Positions 1-5,514 of a stretch of 38,365 bases of DNA are shown here, in pieces. Both the position numbers and the translations under genes were made by a program. The DNA comes from a virus: IMG/VR virus record IMGVR_UViG_3300042391_000253, positions 1 through 38,365 of that record; one strand, given 5' to 3'. Position 1 is the first letter of the stretch, and the number at the start of each line of letters is the position of its first letter. The notes under the pieces were generated by a model. The model was not told the DNA's origin. It ran no database searches and saw only the letters and a list, made by a program, of their open reading frames with translations.

Positions 1-351
1 CGCAGAGAGTTCGTCCATACCTTGTAAGGCATTCGCAGCTTTCGTCAAACCTATGCTCATCGAAGAATGAAAAGCTTTTTTGTTTTCTTCTAATGACAGA
101 GCAAGCGCGTCGCTCGCGTGACAAATTGTGACACTGTCAGGATGCCCATTATCTCTTTTAAGCTTGGCAATCTCTCCCGCCTTCACGATCAGCTTTTCTG
201 CATTGGCAGACGTCTCCCAATTATCTCGTTTTGCCCATTGTCTTACCGTAGGTTCTTTTATCCCATGAAGCTTGGCCGCCTCTTTCAAGCTGCCTGTTGC
301 AAGGTAGGTTGCCCTCACTTCTTCTCTATCAATATTTATGCGTGATCCCAT
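1..351 (-). CDS. HTH protein, partial (candidate terminase small subunit or regulator)
   Basis: The reading frame starts at ATG 351 and stays open to position 1, so 117 residues are visible and the C-terminus lies outside the window. Residues about 18-45 (SLKEAAKLHGIKEPTVRQWA) form a clear helix-turn-helix of the kind found at the N-terminus of phage small terminases and of some regulators. The rest is lysine/alanine-rich and probably helical. It is the first gene of a leftward unit that diverges from the small-gene operon at 533. TerL is in the window without an adjacent TerS, which makes TerS possible. The palindrome just upstream would equally suit an autoregulated repressor. I cannot separate these. 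No Shine-Dalgarno sequence is visible. Confidence 0.75.
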   Translation of the reverse strand, partial: MGSRINIDREEVRATYLATGSLKEAAKLHGIKEPTVRQWAKRDNWETSANAEKLIVKAGEIAKLKRDNGHPDSVTICHASDALALSLEENKKAFHSSMSIGLTKAANALQGMDELSA

Positions 352-382
352 TGTATTACATTAGCAAATTAATGCGTGACAA

Positions 383-402
383 TGAAACTAGGTCAAGTTT
401 CA
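383..402. promoter_or_regulatory. 20-bp palindrome, candidate operator
   Basis: TGAAACT (383-389) and AGTTTCA (396-402) are perfect inverted repeats around a 6-nt centre AGGTCA. The size and symmetry are typical of a dimeric HTH-repressor site. It lies in the only divergent gap of the window and covers a leftward TTGACC -35-like hexamer. Function is inferred from position and symmetry only. Confidence 0.5.
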
Positions 403-437
403 GAGAAAAGTCAAGCGAACAAAGAAAAAGTGACAGG

Positions 438-468
438 ATTTATTTTCTTGTTCCGTGAAAGAATAAAT
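438..468. repeat. Inverted repeat ATTTATT/AATAAAT
   Basis: Perfect 7-bp arms at 438-444 and 462-468 enclose 17 nt that can partly continue the stem (TTC/GAA). The site is upstream of the rightward operon. It could be a second operator or a hairpin in the leader RNA. Confidence 0.35.
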
Positions 469-532
469 GGACATCGGGGGCCAATTTGATATTTTTAGTG
501 GGTAAGCCAACAACAACAAAAAACAAAAACAT

Positions 533-724
533 ATGATGACGACACCATACAAGAGCAAGAAAGAACTAAAAGAGAACATCGGACAAGCATTGAGATATAC
601 TGAAACAAGCTTTTTCGGCCCAGAGTATAAATCCACTGGCAAATTTTGCGTGACTAATCATCCCGCAAGAAAGTGGTTTGCAGAAGTGGAAATGGAAAAC
701 GACATAATCAAGAAAGTTAAATAG
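533..724 (+). CDS. Small hypothetical protein, first gene of the rightward operon
   Basis: 63 residues, charged, with no recognised domain. The start at 533 is chosen because an A/C-rich leader (CAACAACAACAAAAAAC) runs up to it; a second ATG follows directly at 536. The centre has a YTETSFFGPEYKSTGKF segment followed by KWFAEVEMENDIIKKVK, a pattern like a small beta-rich domain. It is first in a tightly packed run of small rightward genes, the usual place for early host-takeover or regulatory peptides. That role is inferred from position alone. Confidence 0.6.
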   Translation: MMTTPYKSKKELKENIGQALRYTETSFFGPEYKSTGKFCVTNHPARKWFAEVEMENDIIKKVK

Positions 725-727
725 AAG

Positions 728-747
728 CAAACAAACAAACAAAAAAC
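728..747 (+). promoter_or_regulatory. CAAA-repeat translation leader
   Basis: CAAACAAACAAACAAAAAAC lies immediately before ATG 748 with no Shine-Dalgarno sequence. A very similar run precedes ATG 1566. These unstructured CAA-type leaders probably act as the translation initiation signal. Confidence 0.5.
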
Positions 748-1056
748 ATGAAAAGAACACTAAACACGCACGAAATCGCGGACGAATTATATCGCGATGA
801 ATACGCCAACTGGAGTTGGGCGGGAGCGGTTGCATTGGCAGAATATCTTGAAGAATGCGACAATGATTCTGATGAGGATACAGAGTTGGATCTTGTAGAT
901 ATACGATGCAACTTTTCAGAGTATTCAAGCGCGGTGGAAGCGGCTGTCGAGTATGGTTGGGATGATACAACCGAAGAGGCGGGAGCATTAGAATGGCTAC
1001 AGGATCGAACGCTCGTTGTCTGCTTCGATGGTGGCGTTATTATTCGCGATTACTAA
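748..1056 (+). CDS. Acidic conserved phage protein, unknown function
   Basis: 102 residues, strongly acidic (an ECDNDSDEDTELD stretch near residues 36-48). The layout WSWAGAVALAEYLEE, then ELDLVDIRCNFSEYSS, then AVEYGW and a C-terminal TLVVCFDGGVIIRDY is one I recognise from unannotated small proteins in many phages and plasmids. No function is established. The start is fixed by the CAAA-repeat leader at 728-747. The next gene starts 2 nt after the stop. The high negative charge could suit DNA mimicry, but that is speculation. Confidence 0.75.
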   Translation: MKRTLNTHEIADELYRDEYANWSWAGAVALAEYLEECDNDSDEDTELDLVDIRCNFSEYSSAVEAAVEYGWDDTTEEAGALEWLQDRTLVVCFDGGVIIRDY

Positions 1057-1058
1057 AC

Positions 1059-1262
1059 ATGAAAACCATCACACTTAAATTAACTTCCAAAGAGGAAACG
1101 CTTCTAGCCTCAATCCTTGAGGACGCTTGGATCAAAGCAGACAACTCTTGCCATGCAGGAAACAAGCCTCTTATGGCGATCATAGAAGGATTTTGTGATG
1201 CATTAAATTGCGACACGATGGAGGTCATCGAATGGAATAACGAAAACAAATACATTGAATAA
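1059..1262 (+). CDS. Small hypothetical protein
   Basis: 67 residues, starting at ATG 1059, two nt after the preceding stop. An upstream in-frame start at 993 exists but would overlap the previous gene by 64 nt, so 1059 is preferred. The sequence (MKTITLKLTSKEETLLASIL, then CHAGNKPLMAIIEGFCDALN) is amphipathic and helical with three Cys. No family is recognised. The next gene begins 1 nt after its stop, so translation is probably coupled. Confidence 0.65.
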   Translation: MKTITLKLTSKEETLLASILEDAWIKADNSCHAGNKPLMAIIEGFCDALNCDTMEVIEWNNENKYIE

Positions 1263-1263
1263 C

Positions 1264-1347
1264 ATGAAAAAAACATTGGAAATACTAGCAGGGATCGCGC
1301 TCTTTTTAGCCTTTTTCTTTCTCTTCGCCTCTTACCTTTTCGCGTAA
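1264..1347 (+). CDS. 27-residue single-pass membrane peptide
   Basis: ATG 1264 to TAA 1345-1347. The peptide is MKKTLEILAGIALFLAFFFL followed by FASYLFA: a short positive N-terminus and one hydrophobic helix of about 19 residues. It sits between two real small genes, starts 1 nt after the previous stop, and its stop overlaps the next start (TAATG). That packing argues it is translated. Role unknown; early membrane peptides in phages often act on host membrane proteins, which here is only analogy. Confidence 0.6.
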   Translation: MKKTLEILAGIALFLAFFFLFASYLFA

Positions 1348-1541
1348 TGAATATCATAGAAAACCTAATCAACGGAAATATAAGTATCGCCAAAATGAAG
1401 GCGAAAAATCGTTCTTTTATGTGGCTTATATCACAAGGGGAAAGCCTCGGCTTCTCTCCTTCCGAAAGATGGAATTATGCAGCTTTTCTGAAAGGGATGA
1501 TTTCTTTCGAGGAGTATTGCAAGAATGACGGAAGCAATTAA
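1347..1541 (+). CDS. Small hypothetical protein
   Basis: 64 residues. The start ATG 1347 shares its A with the upstream TAA, a stop-start overlap that supports coupled translation. The sequence has a basic N-terminal helix (IAKMKAKNRSFMWLISQGES) and a W/Y-containing centre (ERWNYAAFLKGMISFEEYCK). No family recognised. The CAAA-repeat leader of the next gene starts at its stop codon. Confidence 0.6.
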   Translation: MNIIENLINGNISIAKMKAKNRSFMWLISQGESLGFSPSERWNYAAFLKGMISFEEYCKNDGSN

Positions 1542-1565
1542 ACAAACAAACAAACAAATAAAAAT
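1541..1565 (+). promoter_or_regulatory. CAAA-repeat translation leader
   Basis: Four AAAC/CAAA units in tandem followed by an A/T run lead into ATG 1566. No purine-rich Shine-Dalgarno sequence is present. This is the longest example of the leader type seen before many genes here. Confidence 0.5.
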
Positions 1566-2237
1566 ATGAAATTACTTAGTTCTAATAACACGAAAATTAA
1601 AAAGGGCGAAAAGCTTGGCTTTTTAACGCTTGGCCTTTCCCTTTCCCCTTCAACAATGTCAGGGCGAAACTTTTGCGCACACTCATCGGCAGGATGTAGG
1701 GCGGCATGCTTGAACACGGCGGGAATGGGCGTTTTCTCTAATGTACAAGCGGCACGATTAAACAAGAGTAGGTTTTTTATTGAGAAAAGAGGCGAATTCT
1801 TGGCACAATTAAACAAGGAGATTTTTGCAGGAATTAAAAAGGCGAACAAGGACAGGATGAAATTAGCAATTCGCTTGAATGTTCTACAGGATCTCCCGTG
1901 GGAGAATCTCATAAATATGGCAGAATATAAGGACGTGCAGTTTTATGATTACACTCCGAACCCGAAAAGAATGATCGCATTCCTACAGGGAAAGATGCCT
2001 AGCAACTATCATCTCACTTTTTCCCGAAAGGAGGACAATCAAGGCATCGTGGAATTGATTGCCAGCATGGGGGGAAATATTGCGGCGGTATTCTCCAAGC
2101 TGCCCGAGACCTATCTTGGAAAGCGCGTAGTTAATGGCGATGAAACCGATCTCCGCTTTGCCGATCCCGCTGGCGTGATTGTCGGACTGATTGCCAAGGG
2201 AAAGGGAAAGAGAGATCAATCTGGTTTCGTCCTATAA
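1566..2237 (+). CDS. GP88-family phage protein
   Basis: 223 residues matching the 'gene product 88' phage family from the motifs seen: NTKIKKGEKLGF near 8-19; LSLSPSTMSGRNFC at 24-37; a three-Cys cluster (C37, C44, C48); R-L-N at 103-105; YDYTPNP at 127-133; HLTFSRKED at 149-157; GDETDLRFAD at 191-200. The family is widespread in phages, and the conserved Cys set suggests metal or iron-sulfur binding, but its activity is not established to my knowledge. It is the largest gene of the rightward operon and starts after the CAAA leader. The next gene begins 2 nt after its stop. Confidence 0.8.
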   Translation: MKLLSSNNTKIKKGEKLGFLTLGLSLSPSTMSGRNFCAHSSAGCRAACLNTAGMGVFSNVQAARLNKSRFFIEKRGEFLAQLNKEIFAGIKKANKDRMKLAIRLNVLQDLPWENLINMAEYKDVQFYDYTPNPKRMIAFLQGKMPSNYHLTFSRKEDNQGIVELIASMGGNIAAVFSKLPETYLGKRVVNGDETDLRFADPAGVIVGLIAKGKGKRDQSGFVL

Positions 2238-2239
2238 TT

Positions 2240-2362
2240 ATGACAATATTAGAATCCTTAAAATTTGCCGTGATAGGCATTCTGCTATCGTTACCACTGG
2301 CAACCTTGTGGGGGGCAGTATCAACAATCGAACGACACAAGAGAGAAGATAGAAAGAAATAA
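2240..2362 (+). CDS. 40-residue single-pass membrane protein
   Basis: ATG 2240 to TAA 2362, starting 2 nt after the GP88 stop. One hydrophobic helix (residues about 8-28, FAVIGILLSLPLATLWGAV) is followed by a very basic tail (ERHKREDRKK), predicting an N-out/C-in topology. It is the last gene before the strong terminator at 2382. No homology recognised; packing in the operon and clean topology support it. Confidence 0.6.
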   Translation: MTILESLKFAVIGILLSLPLATLWGAVSTIERHKREDRKK

Positions 2363-2381
2363 TACAGCCAACAATAACACT

Positions 2382-2411
2382 AAAAAAGGGAGGGTTTCCC
2401 CTCCCTTTTTT
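2382..2411. terminator. Bidirectional rho-independent terminator
   Basis: A perfect stem of AAAAAAGGGAGGG (2382-2394) with CCCTCCCTTTTTT (2399-2411) closes a 4-nt TTTC loop. A-run and T-run on opposite sides make it work in both directions. It ends the rightward operon and could also stop the leftward transcript that ends at 2663. Confidence 0.92.
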
Positions 2412-2652
2412 TGTGCCTTGGTTTAATCATCCTTTCCCTTGAATTAATCCAAGAAAATAGAAGCGCGAGAATGCCCTTGAAATCGTTCTGATTTTCCTGC
2501 CCTGTCATCATGCCCCCAACAATTCCGACGATTCTGGTGGCGTTTATGCTTTGTCATACATCGTTCCAGCAATCACTTACAACTACTTACTTTGCCATCT
2601 GTCTTACAATCACGCGCATTGCCGCACATTGGATTTTTGTGTGGAGCTGCGG
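2412..2652. other. Convergent intergenic region
   Basis: No convincing gene on either strand between the rightward operon and the leftward genome. It contains an imperfect inverted repeat CTTGGTTTAAT (2417-2427) / ATTAATCCAAG (2443-2453), one mismatch, loop 15 nt, just after the terminator; this may be a secondary terminator. The rest (2454-2652) shows nothing I can assign. Short plus-strand frames here look random. Confidence 0.4.
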
Positions 2653-2704
2653 TTTCGTCGGGTCATTTTCGTCGGGTCATTTTCGTCGGGTCATTTTCGT
2701 CGGG
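2653..2704. repeat. 14-bp tandem repeat, 3.5 copies
   Basis: The unit CGTCGGGTCATTTT occurs at 2656-2669, 2670-2683 and 2684-2697, with a partial CGTCGGG at 2698-2704. Copies are identical, so the array is recent or homogenised. It encodes the C-terminus and stop codon of the leftward zinc-binding gene and runs into the noncoding side. Confidence 0.9.
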
Positions 2705-2896
2705 CGTATCTCGCCTCATTGTCCCACATCCAGCCTTGCAACATCCATTGTCGCCACCATCAATGTATAGGCTTCCATGATGTTCTTTAGTTAAATCCCA
2801 CCAGCCTTTGTCGTGGGTACAGCATTGATCGCAGATCGTGGAGTGGTTATGGTCGTAAAAATACCAGCCTTCTCCATTGCATTTTTTACATTTCAT
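2663..2896 (-). CDS. Small Cys/His-rich zinc-binding protein
   Basis: 77 residues. The N-terminus has CKKCNGEGWYFYDHNHSTIC (Cys 3, 6) then CDQCC, a DnaJ-like zinc-finger pattern (CxxCxGxG), followed by a second cluster NGCCKAGCG. It likely binds one or two zinc ions and may bind nucleic acid or be a structural knuckle. The start overlaps the upstream stop by ATGA. The C-terminal residues PDENDPTKMTRRK are encoded by the 14-bp tandem repeat, which is read in successive frames because 14 is not a multiple of three. Last gene of the leftward genome. Confidence 0.65.
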   Translation of the reverse strand: MKCKKCNGEGWYFYDHNHSTICDQCCTHDKGWWDLTKEHHGSLYIDGGDNGCCKAGCGTMRRDTPDENDPTKMTRRK

Positions 2897-3243
2897 TTTA
2901 GTTCCTCCTTGAGTGCGGCGAGTTCGGTGTGCTCAGAGCCATTTGAACAGTCTGCCCAAATCTTATCCGCAATTTCAACGGCTCGTTTAAGCTGTGATCG
3001 AATCCTCTCGACCTCGGCCTCTGCTCGCTCGGCTCGTTCTGTCTGCTCGGTCAACGCAAACGCCGTTTGCAAATACTCGTTTTCTGTTTCTTCGATTTCG
3101 CGTTCAAGCATCATTGCGATTGTGTAATGTACCCAATCGCCTTTTCTAGCGGCATCCGTTCGTGGTGTGTCGGTTATCTTTAAATTAGAGTTTCTACGAA
3201 TGGTTTCTGCGCCTCGCAGGATTTGGTTTGTTAGATAGCTCAT
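2893..3243 (-). CDS. TDTPRTDA-motif coiled-coil protein, paralogue 1
   Basis: 116 residues. ITDTPRTDAARKGDWVHY lies at residues 23-40, followed by a coiled coil (MMLEREIEETENEYLQTAF, then QTERAERAEAEVERIRSQLK). The motif and the heptads recur in the next two genes, so these are paralogues. Function unknown. Here the motif is internal, after a 22-residue N-terminal extension (MSYLTNQILRGAETIRRNSN). It overlaps the downstream zinc-binding gene by ATGA and is 1 nt from the upstream paralogue. Confidence 0.7.
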   Translation of the reverse strand: MSYLTNQILRGAETIRRNSNLKITDTPRTDAARKGDWVHYTIAMMLEREIEETENEYLQTAFALTEQTERAERAEAEVERIRSQLKRAVEIADKIWADCSNGSEHTELAALKEELK

Positions 3244-3244
3244 C

Positions 3245-3556
3245 TCAGTTAATGTCCTCTGGTTTCACGAGACGCTTCATGGCGTTAAGGTGGTCGCAAT
3301 GACGCTGACAGGTCTCTTCGTCATCGAATGCCGCTTCCATAGGCCAGTCAGCAGTCGTGCCAAGGTTCTCGTCCATGAAGTTAATGAAGGCTCGCATGGT
3401 TGATCGAAGCCTCTCGACCTCGGCCTTTGATGCTTCAAGCTCTAGCTCAAGTTGCTGTGCAAACGAAATAGCCAATTCCCATTCTTCCCGCCAACTTTCA
3501 AGCAGGCTGTCCGAATCTCTAAAAGCATCTGTGCGCGGTGTGTCGGTTGTTTTCAT
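3245..3556 (-). CDS. TDTPRTDA-motif coiled-coil protein, paralogue 2
   Basis: 103 residues beginning MKTTDTPRTDAFRDSD, then a coiled coil with ELELEASKAEVERLRSTMRA, then a C-terminal segment containing ADWPMEAAFDDEETCQRHCD. Same N-terminal signature and 'AEVERLR' heptads as its two neighbours. Start at 3556 overlaps the upstream stop (ATGA). Leader before the ATG is ACCCAAGACAA, A/C-rich with no Shine-Dalgarno. Confidence 0.7.
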   Translation of the reverse strand: MKTTDTPRTDAFRDSDSLLESWREEWELAISFAQQLELELEASKAEVERLRSTMRAFINFMDENLGTTADWPMEAAFDDEETCQRHCDHLNAMKRLVKPEDIN

Positions 3557-4086
3557 TTGTCTTGGGTTTTAAGTGCGTTAATTGCGATTGTTGCGACATT
3601 ATCGCAGGCTCTCGTGTAGTTGCCGTCATAGGTGTTAGTAGCCCAGTAGCAGGACTGTAGAGCGACACGCAACCTCTCGACCTCGGCCTCTGCTTTCTCG
3701 GCTCGCTCCCTACAAGGATGAGGGCCAAGAATGTGTTCATACCCATCCCAAGAAAGGCCAGCAATCGTTCCTCTCAGCGTGTTGATATGAACTGCGGAGG
3801 GGTCTTTAAGAAGTGCCTTAATGTGTTCGACCTCGGCCTGTGATGCTTTGAGTTGTTCGTAACGGTTAACTCCGATTCTTTGAGCGGATTCTTTAAGCTC
3901 TGCGACCTCGGCCTTGAGTTGTGAGTTTTGGTTGGCGTAACAGCTATTTCCGCGCACAAGGCACGACCCAATATAATCGTCATACCAAGGCTCTGTGCCA
4001 CATTTGTATCCCTCAACTGGCAGTTCAAATGCTCCAGCCCCGCAATGAGGACAGGCATCGGTTCGTGGTGTGTCTGTGTTTTTCAT
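3553..4086 (-). CDS. TDTPRTDA-motif protein with zinc-ribbon-like segment, paralogue 3
   Basis: 177 residues beginning MKNTDTPRTDACPHCGAGAF. A CPHCGAG knuckle directly follows the shared motif, with further Cys (YKCG, GSCLVRGNSC), suggesting a zinc ribbon. Then come several heptad segments (LKAEVAELKES, QAEVEHIKALL, AEVERLRVALQ). The C-terminus (CYWATNTYDGNYTRACDNVATIAINAL) has little in common with the paralogues. It is the first gene of the paralogue block and lies just after the nested hairpin at 4099-4147. Function unknown. Confidence 0.7.
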   Translation of the reverse strand: MKNTDTPRTDACPHCGAGAFELPVEGYKCGTEPWYDDYIGSCLVRGNSCYANQNSQLKAEVAELKESAQRIGVNRYEQLKASQAEVEHIKALLKDPSAVHINTLRGTIAGLSWDGYEHILGPHPCRERAEKAEAEVERLRVALQSCYWATNTYDGNYTRACDNVATIAINALKTQDK

Positions 4087-4098
4087 AAAAGGGAAGCC

Positions 4099-4147
4099 GC
4101 CAGTGGCTCGTCAGATCCACAACTTTTGTTGTTTCTCAACCACTGGC
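4099..4147. promoter_or_regulatory. Nested hairpin between genes
   Basis: GCCAGTGG (4099-4106) and CCACTGGC (4140-4147) are perfect 8-bp inverted repeats. Inside, ACAAC (4119-4123) and GTTGT (4128-4132) form a second hairpin around TTTT. The structure sits 13 nt upstream of the leftward start 4086. There is only a short U-run after it, so it may be an attenuator, a processing site or a weak terminator. Confidence 0.45.
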
Positions 4148-4156
4148 AGCTATTAA

Positions 4157-4411
4157 TTAGTTTTTTATTTCGTCTTTAGCAATCTTCCAAGCCATCTTCA
4201 TTGCCTCGGCAGCTCTAGCATTCTTTTCTGCTTCCGTTCCTTTCGGTGTGAATGGATTAACAGACACAATCCCCCTGCGTTCAAAGAACTTATCGCAAGC
4301 CACGCTAACAGTGTTAGATAGGTTCCTGAGGTAGTTTTCATAATTGTCTCCCTTGGTATCAATGTGAATGAACTTATTATGAGGGACATAGTTAGCGAAC
4401 TTTCGGCTCAC
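4157..4411 (-). CDS. Small hypothetical protein
   Basis: 84 residues, mixed charge, ending in a helical KNARAAEAMKMAWKIAKDEI segment. The N-terminal half (HNKFIHIDTKGDNYENYLRN) shows no recognised motif. The start overlaps the upstream gene's stop by ATGA, which supports the call and the start. No function can be given. Confidence 0.6.
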   Translation of the reverse strand: MSRKFANYVPHNKFIHIDTKGDNYENYLRNLSNTVSVACDKFFERRGIVSVNPFTPKGTEAEKNARAAEAMKMAWKIAKDEIKN

Positions 4412-4737
4412 TTAATAGCCTCCAGTAACGCCTCACAACGGCATAGGATGCAATCCTGCTTGTCTTGCTCCTCTGGCGAGCCGTGATTGACTCCAGAAGA
4501 GCGAGCAACGGCAGACAGGACAATGTAGCAATCACCAAGCAACTGCCACATATCGGGAGCTTTAGCGAATAGCTTGGAGAACTTTAACGACTCCGCAATC
4601 TCGACTGAATCATCAATCGTAAGAACGCATCGGTCATTAGCGTCAACCACGCTATCGTCCTGCGCTCGCAATGGAAACTCCATAGGAACGCGAACTGATT
4701 TCTCGTCAACGGACGAAGGTAAGATAATGAGGCTCAT
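4408..4737 (-). CDS. Conserved small phage protein, unknown function
   Basis: 109 residues. The segment SLKFSKLFAKAPDMWQLLGD resembles the 'AAPxLLxAL' helix found in many unannotated phage proteins. The C-terminus has CILCRCEALLEAIK with three Cys. The first 55 residues look beta-rich (VRVPMEFPLRAQDDSVVDAN, then RCVLTIDD). No enzymatic motif. Overlaps the downstream gene by ATGA and is 2 nt from the upstream one. Confidence 0.6.
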   Translation of the reverse strand: MSLIILPSSVDEKSVRVPMEFPLRAQDDSVVDANDRCVLTIDDSVEIAESLKFSKLFAKAPDMWQLLGDCYIVLSAVARSSGVNHGSPEEQDKQDCILCRCEALLEAIK

Positions 4738-4739
4738 AA

Positions 4740-4943
4740 TTAGTTAAGACTGTATTGAGCGACTTGCTTCTTGTTTCTGATCACATTGGTCTTGGTGATC
4801 CTGTAACCCATCTTACGCAACTCATGGATGCGAGAGGCGAGACGGAAGCACCCGAACTTGTCAAGGGCTTGCATGGATGTGATACCGCGACCGCTGTTCA
4901 TATATCCAATGATGCGGAGTGATTGTGACTTTTTGTTTTTCAT
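4740..4943 (-). CDS. Winged HTH protein, HTH_39-like
   Basis: 67 residues. The core RGITSMQALDKFGCFRLASR followed by IHELRKMGYRI matches the small phage/bacterial HTH_39 type: two helices, a 'cfRLAsRIheLR' recognition helix, then a beta wing (ITKTNVIRNKKQVAQYSLN). It likely binds DNA as a small regulator. It lies 4 nt downstream of the gene at 4948. The leader is A-rich. Confidence 0.78.
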   Translation of the reverse strand: MKNKKSQSLRIIGYMNSGRGITSMQALDKFGCFRLASRIHELRKMGYRITKTNVIRNKKQVAQYSLN

Positions 4944-4947
4944 TTTA

Positions 4948-5115
4948 TTATAATACTTTTTCTAGTTCTGTTTTTGTTATTACTCCCAATTCAAATGCCT
5001 CAAAAAATGCCGCCTTTTCTTCAGCGTTCATTATTTTTTTTAGCTTTCTTAATTCTCCTGCTAAACGACCACACCTTTTAATGGCTGTTTGCAATTTCTG
5101 CACATCGGTTTTCAT
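4948..5115 (-). CDS. 55-residue hypothetical protein
   Basis: Read directly on the minus strand from ATG 5115 to TAA 4948-4950. The protein is basic in its first half (KLQTAIKRCGRLAGELRKLK) and ends EELGVITKTELEKVL-like (EAFELGVITKTELEKVL). It fills the gap between 4943 and 5112, overlaps the upstream stop by ATGA and ends 4 nt before the next gene, which together support expression. No family recognised. Confidence 0.6.
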   Translation of the reverse strand: MKTDVQKLQTAIKRCGRLAGELRKLKKIMNAEEKAAFFEAFELGVITKTELEKVL

Positions 5116-5312
5116 TTGTATTGTACTGAGTTGGCTATGATGTCTGCGATTTCCTTGGTTTTTCCAAGAGAGTTGAGGGTATTGACTTGGTGGAGGATGT
5201 CAATAAAGAATGAAACTTGAGTTTCAAGTGCGTCCCTGTATTCTGTCAGGCGTTTGGTTTGTCCTGCCAGCATATCAAGATATTCGTCGCTTTCAGTGTT
5301 ATACATCTTCAT
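5112..5312 (-). CDS. Small helical protein, unknown function
   Basis: 66 residues (MKMYNTESDEYLDMLAGQ...), all helical with heptad character (QTKRLTEYRDALETQVSFFI) and a C-terminal KTKEIADIIANSVQYK. A longer frame to 5408 exists, but it would lie inside the membrane-protein gene upstream. ATG 5312 (or 5306) lies just before that gene's stop at 5299-5301, giving a short normal overlap. Its own stop overlaps the next start by ATGA. Confidence 0.55.
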   Translation of the reverse strand: MKMYNTESDEYLDMLAGQTKRLTEYRDALETQVSFFIDILHQVNTLNSLGKTKEIADIIANSVQYK

Positions 5313-5514
5313 TCTGTTGTTGCGCGATCTCTCGCTTGGTGATTTTGATTGCAATGTTGTAGAAGAACAGATTGAACTTCTCTTGATCTCTGCGGAATAG
5401 ATCAGCAAGCTCCTCTAGCTGGACTTGGCGAATATGGATTCCGTATAGCCATAGTCCAAGAATGTATGCACCTAGTAAACCGACTGATCCAAATATGATG
5501 ACAAATGCGTTCAT
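5299..5514 (-). CDS. Small single-pass membrane protein
   Basis: 71 residues from ATG 5514, whose ATGA overlaps the upstream stop. One N-terminal membrane helix (residues 3-24, AFVIIFGSVGLLGAYILGLW) is followed by a cytoplasmic helical domain (QVQLEELADLFRRDQEKFNL, then IAIKITKREIAQQQNEDV). Topology resembles small phage membrane anchors with a coiled C-terminal tail; a role in lysis or exclusion cannot be claimed from this. A longer frame to 5556 lacks support. Confidence 0.55.
   Translation of the reverse strand: MNAFVIIFGSVGLLGAYILGLWLYGIHIRQVQLEELADLFRRDQEKFNLFFYNIAIKITKREIAQQQNEDV

Larger units (their letters stand above)
352..532. promoter_or_regulatory. Divergent intergenic control region
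   Basis: This 181-nt stretch separates the leftward HTH gene from the rightward small-gene operon, so it must hold promoters for both. A leftward sigma70-like candidate has TTGACC at 396-391 with a poor -10 (TTAATT, 372-367, spacer 18); its -35 lies inside the palindrome at 383-402. A second inverted repeat is at 438-468. I see no convincing rightward -35/-10 pair. The last 30 nt before ATG 533 are an A/C-rich CAA-repeat leader. Confidence 0.5.

Noticed and set aside
118-345. Plus-strand frame of 75 codons at the left end
   Set aside because: It lies fully opposite the partial HTH gene, which has a clear protein motif. The plus-strand translation has no recognisable pattern and no leader.
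2653-2704. Possible CRISPR array
   Set aside because: Units are only 14 bp, directly adjacent, with no spacers, and partly within a gene.
2510-2790. Several plus-strand frames with FVGSFSSGHFRR-like repeats
   Set aside because: They are translations of the 14-bp tandem repeat and its flank. They have no leader and lie opposite a better supported gene.
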